Below, piece by piece: positions 5,693 to 9,816 of a stretch of DNA of 9,816 bases (position 1 is its first letter; each line of letters starts with the position of its first letter). Under the pieces are notes generated by a model, which was not told the origin of the DNA, did not search any database, and was given only the letters and a program-made list of their open reading frames with translations. The stretch comes from Pseudomonadota bacterium (GTDB lineage: Bacteria > Pseudomonadota > Gammaproteobacteria > Acidiferrobacterales > Sulfurifustaceae), in contig CP070641.1 of NCBI GenBank assembly GCA_020354085.1, positions 1,576,825 to 1,586,640 of the forward strand, written 5' to 3'. Made by a program: the position numbers and the translations under genes.

Positions 5693-5758
5693 GGGTTTCA
5701 CGTTGCAGGTTTGCAGTCCCAAGTGTAACAACGTGAAACCTGCAACCTTAAACCTGAG
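5693..5758. repeat. Heptad-periodic inverted repeat between kdsB and the phosphatase gene
   Basis: On the plus strand three consecutive 7-mers, GGTTTCA, CGTTGCA and GGTTTGC, occupy 5694-5714. On the minus strand four 7-mers, AGGTTTA, AGGTTGC, AGGTTTC and ACGTTGT, occupy 5755-5728. The two arms pair in two registers, each 11 bp and perfect: 5694-5704 with 5730-5740, and 5702-5712 with 5736-5746. The repeat fills the gap and reaches into kdsB, whose last codons CAG-GTT-TAA lie inside it. A transcript would form a large hairpin between kdsB and the phosphatase gene. I recall similar 7-mer arrays between genes in other gammaproteobacterial genomes but know no established name or function. Confidence 0.75.
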
Positions 5759-6503
5759 ACCGACCTTCAAAAGCCCGTCTCACCCGTTCCAGGTCTTCGG
5801 GCGTGTCGATACCGGCACCGGGCAGTTCCGCCGCTTCGCACAACACGATGCGCTCGCCACGCGCTAGCACGCGCAACTGCTCCAATTGCTCGGCCTGTTC
5901 GATGATGGACGGTGGCCAGGCTGCGTAGCGCCCGACGAATTCGGCACGGTAAGCGTAGATGCCGATGTGGCGATAAGCGTTGAGAACGCCTTTGGACTTG
6001 CCCGCCATGAGCGCGCGCGGCCAGGGAATGGGTGCACGGCTAAAGTAGAGCGCATAGCCACGCTCGTCGAATACGACTTTGACCACGTTGGGGTTCTCGA
6101 ACTCAACGCGTGTGGCGATCGGATGATAGGCCGTGGCGACCGCGGCATCCGCGTGTGCGGCGAGCGTTTCGGCGACCTGGCGAATCAAGGCCGGTGGCAT
6201 CATCGGTTCGTCACCCTGCAAGTTCACGACGATTTCCTGCGGTGCGATGCGAAGCAGGGTAATGACTTCGGCAATGCGATCGGTGCCGGAGGCATGTTGC
6301 GTGGAGGTCATACATACCTGCGCCCCGAAGCCTTCAGCCGCAATGCGGATGCGCTCGTCATCCGTTGCGATGACAACATGCTTGGCCCCTGCCGCGCGTG
6401 CGCAATCGTAGACGCGCTCGATCAGCGGCTTGCCGGCGACATCGGCCAGCGGCTTGCCGGGCAGGCGGCTCGAGGCGTAGCGCGCCGGAATGATGACGTA
6501 CAT
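5748..6503 (-). CDS. kdsB: 3-deoxy-manno-octulosonate cytidylyltransferase (CMP-Kdo synthetase)
   Basis: It transfers CMP from CTP to Kdo to make CMP-Kdo, the donor for the inner core of lipopolysaccharide, in the cytoplasm. The 251 residues match the family length. The nucleotide-binding N-terminus IPARYASSRLPGKPL is at 5-19. ATDDERI (46-52) and SGTDRIAE (72-79) follow. The metal site NLQGDEP (94-100) contains Asp98, and FSRAPIPW (154-161), RHIGIYAYR (178-186) and GIDTPEDLE (231-239) are conserved. The ATG at 6503-6501 is 6 nt after the stop of the upstream zinc-ribbon gene and has no strong ribosome site, so it probably relies on coupling. The final Gln-Val and the TAA stop are encoded by the heptad repeat, so the extreme C-terminus was probably altered by it. 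This should be harmless because that end is variable. Confidence 0.97.
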   Translation of the reverse strand: MYVIIPARYASSRLPGKPLADVAGKPLIERVYDCARAAGAKHVVIATDDERIRIAAEGFGAQVCMTSTQHASGTDRIAEVITLLRIAPQEIVVNLQGDEPMMPPALIRQVAETLAAHADAAVATAYHPIATRVEFENPNVVKVVFDERGYALYFSRAPIPWPRALMAGKSKGVLNAYRHIGIYAYRAEFVGRYAAWPPSIIEQAEQLEQLRVLARGERIVLCEAAELPGAGIDTPEDLERVRRAFEGRSQV

Positions 6504-6509
6504 GCCGGG

Positions 6510-6695
6510 TTACTTGGGCAAATCTTCGGCGGTGAGTTTGCGCGCCTGATCTTCCAGCATCACGGGAATATCCTCGCGGATCGGATACGCAAGGCGATCG
6601 ATGCGGCAAATGAGCTCGGCCTTGGCCTTGTCATGGTGTAGCGCGCCCTTGCAGACCGGGCATACCAATATCTCCAGCAATTTTCTATCGACCAC
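6510..6695 (-). CDS. ycaR: YcaR/Trm112-like zinc-ribbon protein
   Basis: This 61-residue protein has the YcaR layout: LLEILVCPVCKG at the N-terminus (Cys12 and Cys15), then ELICRIDRLAYPI and DIPVMLEDQAR. The second half has one cysteine (Cys30) rather than a full pair, as I recall for E. coli YcaR, so zinc binding may be incomplete. The family relates to Trm112, a small activator of methyltransferases in eukaryotes and archaea; the bacterial role is not settled. It lies between lpxK and kdsB, a conserved position that suggests a link to envelope genes or simple co-expression. It starts with GTG at 6695-6693, overlapping the end of lpxK by 11 nt. A strong AAGGAG ribosome site lies 7 nt upstream (6703-6708), which settles the start. 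Confidence 0.93.
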   Translation of the reverse strand: MVDRKLLEILVCPVCKGALHHDKAKAELICRIDRLAYPIREDIPVMLEDQARKLTAEDLPK

Positions 6696-7668
6696 TGCTG
6701 CGCTCCTTGAGTTTTCTCATAATCAGCTCTTCCAGCCCTGGGTCCACCTGCGCCCGCACGGCCAAATAGGCCATGCGCGCATCAGCAAAGGACTGGCATT
6801 TTACCGCATCCTTCTCCGTCATCAGGATCGGCAAGTCATCATCGAACGCCACGTCAGCGCGCGTATAGCGATGGTGATCCGGAAACGCGTGCTCGATAAC
6901 TGTGACCCCAAGGCCGCGCAGGGTGGCGAAAAACCGCTGTGGATTGCCGATACCGGCCACAGCGTGCACTCGCTGTCCGCGGTAATGGTCTGCTGACAGC
7001 GTTTGCCCACCCATCAGGCGATGGAAAGCCGTGACCATTAGCGCCATACCCAGCTCGCCCGGGTGCGCGACGCCGTTGACCACGCGCGCATCAACCGCCG
7101 CCAAACGTCCCGGCAACTCTCGCAAGGGGCCGGCCGGTAGACAGCGGCCATTTCCAAGGCGCCGCGCCCCGTCGATCACGGCGATCTCGAGGTCGCGCGC
7201 TAGTCGGTAGTGTTGCAAGCCGTCATCCGCCAGCACGACATCGCAACGGTGCGCATCGAGCAGGCGGCGCGCCGCGCGTACGCGATCCGGATCGGCCACC
7301 ACCGGGCAACTCGCGTGGCGCGCGAGCAGCAGCGGCTCATCCCCAATCAGGTCGGGCTCGGAGTCGCTGCCAACATCTTGCGGCCAAGTCGAGGAACGTC
7401 CACCGTAACCGCGCGTCACGATCCCGGGCAGGTAGCCAAGCGTGATCAGATATCGCGCGAGATAGATTACGAGCGGCGTCTTGCCGGTTCCGCCAACTGT
7501 TATATTGCCCACGACAATCACCGGAATCGGCAAGCGCTCGCTGCGTAGCATGCCGCTCCGATAGAGCCCTCGGCGCAGTGTGGCCATCAGGCAATAGACC
7601 CAGCCAAGCGGTGCGAGCAGATTGCTCACCAAGCCCGAGCGATACCAGTGTTGCTCAAGCCAATCCAT
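6685..7668 (-). CDS. lpxK: Tetraacyldisaccharide 4'-kinase LpxK
   Basis: This inner-membrane-associated kinase uses ATP to phosphorylate the 4' position of the lipid A disaccharide, producing lipid IVA. From the start chosen here the protein has 327 residues (E. coli 328). An N-terminal hydrophobic helix lies near 15-30. The P-loop GNITVGGTGKTP is at 54-65 with Lys63. TRGYGG (85-90), the acidic DDGLQHYRLARD (148-159) with catalytic-site Asp148/149, VIDGARRLGNG (164-174), the FPDHHRYT loop (262-269) and MTEKDAVK (283-290) are all present. The frame is open up to 7752, but those 28 extra residues overlap msbA and look random. The family start MDWLEQHWYRSG at 7668 lies 10 nt after the msbA stop. 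No clear Shine-Dalgarno sequence precedes it. Confidence 0.96.
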   Translation of the reverse strand: MDWLEQHWYRSGLVSNLLAPLGWVYCLMATLRRGLYRSGMLRSERLPIPVIVVGNITVGGTGKTPLVIYLARYLITLGYLPGIVTRGYGGRSSTWPQDVGSDSEPDLIGDEPLLLARHASCPVVADPDRVRAARRLLDAHRCDVVLADDGLQHYRLARDLEIAVIDGARRLGNGRCLPAGPLRELPGRLAAVDARVVNGVAHPGELGMALMVTAFHRLMGGQTLSADHYRGQRVHAVAGIGNPQRFFATLRGLGVTVIEHAFPDHHRYTRADVAFDDDLPILMTEKDAVKCQSFADARMAYLAVRAQVDPGLEELIMRKLKERSSGR

Positions 7669-7678
7669 CCGGGGCGAA

Positions 7679-9430
7679 CTAATTGGCAGGCGCGTTGAAT
7701 TGGCTGCGATACAGGCCGGCGTACACGCCGTCGCGCGCCAAGAGCTCGGCATGGGTGCCGGTTTCCACGACCTGGCCCTGCGCCAACACCACGATGCGAT
7801 CGGCGTGCTCGACCGTCGAGAGGCGATGCGCGATGACCAGGGTGGAGCGGCCTTTCATCAGTTGCTGCATCGCCGACTGCACAAAGCGTTCGGACTCGGT
7901 ATCGAGCGCCGAGGTAGCCTCATCCAAGATCAGGATTGGCGCATTCTTGTAGAGCGCGCGCGCGATCGCCACCCGTTGCCGCTGCCCGCCCGAGAGGCGA
8001 CTGCCACGCTCGCCCACGCGCGTATCGAGACCGTCCGGCAGGCGCTCGGCAAATTCAAGCACATAGGCGGCACGCACGGCGTCTTGCAGGCGCGCCTCGT
8101 CGATCGGCGCACGCGTGCCGTAGGCGATGTTGTTCCGCAGCGTGTCATCAAACAATATCGCCTCCTGCCCAACCAGCGCGATCTGATCGCGCAGGTTGGC
8201 GAGCTTGAGTTCGTTGACGTTCACATCGTCGAGCAGTAAGGCGCCCTGCTCCACCCGGTAAAACCGCGGCAGGAGCGAGGCGCAGGTGGTCTTGCCGCTG
8301 CCGGAGGCGCCGACCAAGGCAACCAATTGACCGGCCTTGATCGAGAAACTCACATTGCGCAACGCCTCCTGGTCGGTACCGGGATAGCGATAGCTTACGT
8401 TTTGGTACTCGACGTCGCCGCGCACCTGTTTGAGTTCGCGCGTGCCACTGTCGTCCTCGATGGGTTCATCCAACAACTCGAAGGCGCTGTGAGCCGCGGC
8501 CAGGCCGGTTTGAATCTGTTCATTGACCTTGGCCAGGCGTCGTGTCGGGCCCATCATCCAGATTGCGGCCGATACGTACGAGGCGAATCCGCCGGCGGAA
8601 ATCTGGCCCGTTGCGAGCGCGAGATAAATCACCACCGCCAAACCGATCGCGCCCACCAGTTGCAGCAGTCCCATGCCGATAGCCGAGACTGCGACCTTGC
8701 GCATTACTTGCCGTCGGCTGCGATCATTGGCGGCCGCGAAGGCGTGCAACGCCACCGCCTCGCCGCGATAGGCCTTGACCACGCGCTGACCCTCCGCCGC
8801 CTCCTGTGTGACCTGCGAGATCTCGCCCATGCTGGCCTGAATCTCGTGGCTGGTCTTGCGAAAACGCTTGCTCATGTAGCGCAGCATCGCAGTCGTGATC
8901 GGCAGCAACACCACGAATAGCAGCGTCAGCTTCCAATTGAGATAGAGCATCCACCCGAATAGCACAATCACGGTCAGACTGTCGGTGATGAGCGTGAGCA
9001 CCGTGCTGGTCACGATGCCGGCCATTTGCCCGACGTTGAAAATTATCTTGGAGATGAGTTTGCCGGTCGTGTTGTGCTCGTAGAAGCTCGTGGGCAATGC
9101 CACCAGGCGCTGAAAGATCGCGTTGCGCAAATCGAACATGACGCGCTGGCTGACCCAACTCATGCCGTATTCGGCCAACACGTTGGCGAATCCGCGCATC
9201 AAGAACACACCGACAATGGCGAACGGCAGGTAGCGAATCGCAGCGGCGTCGCGCCCGACGAAACCGTCGTCGATCAACGGTTTCATAAGCGCCGTGAAGG
9301 TGCCGGCGGTCGCCGCCATCAGCACCATGCCGACCACGCCGACCAGGAACATCGCCTTGTACGGTAAGGCGTAGCCGAGCAGGCGCCGATAGAGCGGAAC
9401 GCTGTCTTGCCTGTCGCGCGCTGGGCTCAC
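7679..9430 (-). CDS. msbA: Lipid A export ATP-binding/permease protein MsbA
   Basis: This homodimeric inner-membrane ABC half-transporter flips core-lipid A from the cytoplasmic to the periplasmic leaflet. Its 583 residues match E. coli MsbA (582). A six-helix transmembrane domain covers about 25-300 and includes the intracellular-loop motif FFVLPTSFYEHNTTGKL-like segment near 111-124. The nucleotide-binding domain follows, with Walker A GASGSGKTT (374-382), the Q-loop Gln422, signature LSGGQRQR (479-486), Walker B ILILDEAT (499-506) with catalytic Glu504, and the H-loop His535. Position directly before lpxK distinguishes it from other exporters of this type. The GTG start (9430-9428) overlaps the exbD stop as GTGA, with no strong ribosome site, so it is probably translated by coupling. 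Confidence 0.96.
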   Translation of the reverse strand: MSPARDRQDSVPLYRRLLGYALPYKAMFLVGVVGMVLMAATAGTFTALMKPLIDDGFVGRDAAAIRYLPFAIVGVFLMRGFANVLAEYGMSWVSQRVMFDLRNAIFQRLVALPTSFYEHNTTGKLISKIIFNVGQMAGIVTSTVLTLITDSLTVIVLFGWMLYLNWKLTLLFVVLLPITTAMLRYMSKRFRKTSHEIQASMGEISQVTQEAAEGQRVVKAYRGEAVALHAFAAANDRSRRQVMRKVAVSAIGMGLLQLVGAIGLAVVIYLALATGQISAGGFASYVSAAIWMMGPTRRLAKVNEQIQTGLAAAHSAFELLDEPIEDDSGTRELKQVRGDVEYQNVSYRYPGTDQEALRNVSFSIKAGQLVALVGASGSGKTTCASLLPRFYRVEQGALLLDDVNVNELKLANLRDQIALVGQEAILFDDTLRNNIAYGTRAPIDEARLQDAVRAAYVLEFAERLPDGLDTRVGERGSRLSGGQRQRVAIARALYKNAPILILDEATSALDTESERFVQSAMQQLMKGRSTLVIAHRLSTVEHADRIVVLAQGQVVETGTHAELLARDGVYAGLYRSQFNAPAN

Positions 9431-9816
9431 GGCGCCGTGGCGCCCTGGGGTTGTTGGGTGGCAAAGCTCAGTCGTGCGAATCCCAGCCGGCGCGCTGTAT
9501 CCATCACACGCACGACGGACTCATGCGGCGCGCGCCCATCGGCGTGAATGACGATCATTGGGTCCTTGTTGCGCCCGGCGGCTTGCGACATGGCACTGCG
9601 CAGCGTGTCCGGGTGGGTATTGAGCAACTGCGAGTCGTTGACATAGTACTGTCCCTTGATGTCGATGGTGATGCGCATGGCCCGCTGATCGATCTTCGCC
9701 TCGGCGCCCGCCTCGGGCAGACGCACGCGCAGCTGCGCTTCTTTCGAGAAACTCGTGGTCACGATCAAGAAGATCAACGTCATGAGCAGCACGTCGATCA
9801 GCGGGATAAGGTTGAT
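9427..9816 (-). CDS. exbD: ExbD/TolR family biopolymer transport protein (partial, N-terminus missing)
   Basis: This is a proton-channel subunit of an ExbB-ExbD type motor. In the Ton system it couples the proton gradient to TonB; Tol-Pal uses the paralogue TolR. The frame continues past the right edge, giving 129 residues without a start; a GTG at 9792 is inside the membrane helix and is not the start. The visible part begins INLIPLIDVLLM, the single transmembrane helix with the conserved proton-carrying Asp in LIDVLL. A periplasmic domain follows, ending with the typical VVRVMDTARRLGF segment. The ATAP C-terminus ends in a TGA that overlaps the msbA GTG. An exbB/tolQ gene is expected just outside the window. 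No tonB or receptor gene is visible, so its role next to lipid A genes is unknown. Confidence 0.93.
   Translation of the reverse strand: MNLIPLIDVLLMTLIFLIVTTSFSKEAQLRVRLPEAGAEAKIDQRAMRITIDIKGQYYVNDSQLLNTHPDTLRSAMSQAAGRNKDPMIVIHADGRAPHESVVRVMDTARRLGFARLSFATQQPQGATAP

Noticed and set aside
5886..6641. 251-codon plus-strand frame opposite kdsB
   Set aside because: It is a mirror frame of a well-supported gene in G+C-rich DNA. The composition is atypical and there is no family motif.
7669..7752. Upstream extension of lpxK by 28 residues
   Set aside because: It overlaps the end of msbA, the residues look random, and the LpxK family start MDWLEQHWYRSG lies at 7668 with the expected total length.
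7622..8920. Two long plus-strand frames (205 and 197 codons) opposite msbA
   Set aside because: They are antisense to the conserved ABC transporter. Their His/Arg/Gln-rich composition is typical of reverse-frame translation.
8724..9464. 246-codon minus-strand frame overlapping msbA in another frame
   Set aside because: msbA in the competing frame has every ABC-exporter motif; this one has none.
1..9816. CRISPR, prophage, toxin-antitoxin or defence genes
   Set aside because: All ten genes belong to known housekeeping or conserved families, and no spaced direct repeats, integrase or transposase were found.

Overview
The window looks like a chromosomal housekeeping segment of a high-G+C gammaproteobacterium. 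The evidence is gene order: divergent rluC and rne, a HAD phosphatase and sppA after rluC, and the block exbD-msbA-lpxK-ycaR-like-kdsB-phosphatase. From memory this closely resembles the Pseudomonas aeruginosa PA2973-PA2983 region. The differences are msbA sitting between exbD and lpxK, a Rieske gene next to sppA, and no murB beside rne. I would place it in a non-enteric lineage (Chromatiales-like or pseudomonad-like) but cannot name a genus. Ten genes are present. The two at the window edges, sppA and exbD, are partial. There are no tRNA or rRNA genes, insertion sequences, prophage genes or CRISPR arrays.

Left block (1-2513, minus strand): rluC, a HAD-family phosphatase, a small Rieske ferredoxin-like protein and the N-terminal part of SppA form a tightly overlapping operon (overlaps of 14, 13 and 4 nt), so translational coupling is likely.

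Middle (2514-2928): a 415-bp divergent intergenic region. It holds an extended -10 sigma70-type promoter for rne and a predicted leader of about 360 nt, close to the length of the autoregulated E. coli rne leader. The leader contains several hairpins and an H-type pseudoknot candidate. A TG-extended -10 on the other strand lies so close to the rluC ATG that rluC mRNA may be nearly leaderless. rne (2929-5199) encodes a compact 756-residue RNase E with an intact catalytic half and a short disordered, arginine-rich tail.

Right block (5208-9816, minus strand): exbD, msbA, lpxK, a YcaR/Trm112-like zinc-ribbon gene, kdsB and a low-molecular-weight protein tyrosine phosphatase gene. This is a lipid A/Kdo operon: KdsB activates Kdo, LpxK makes lipid IVA, MsbA flips lipid A-core across the inner membrane, and ExbD belongs to a proton-driven motor. 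rne and the phosphatase gene converge with an 8-bp gap and no obvious intrinsic terminator.

I see no unmistakably new multi-gene system. The signals least explained by the genes are a 7-bp-periodic inverted repeat between kdsB and the phosphatase gene that supplies the kdsB stop codon, the structured rne leader, and the uncharacterised Rieske protein translationally coupled to SppA.
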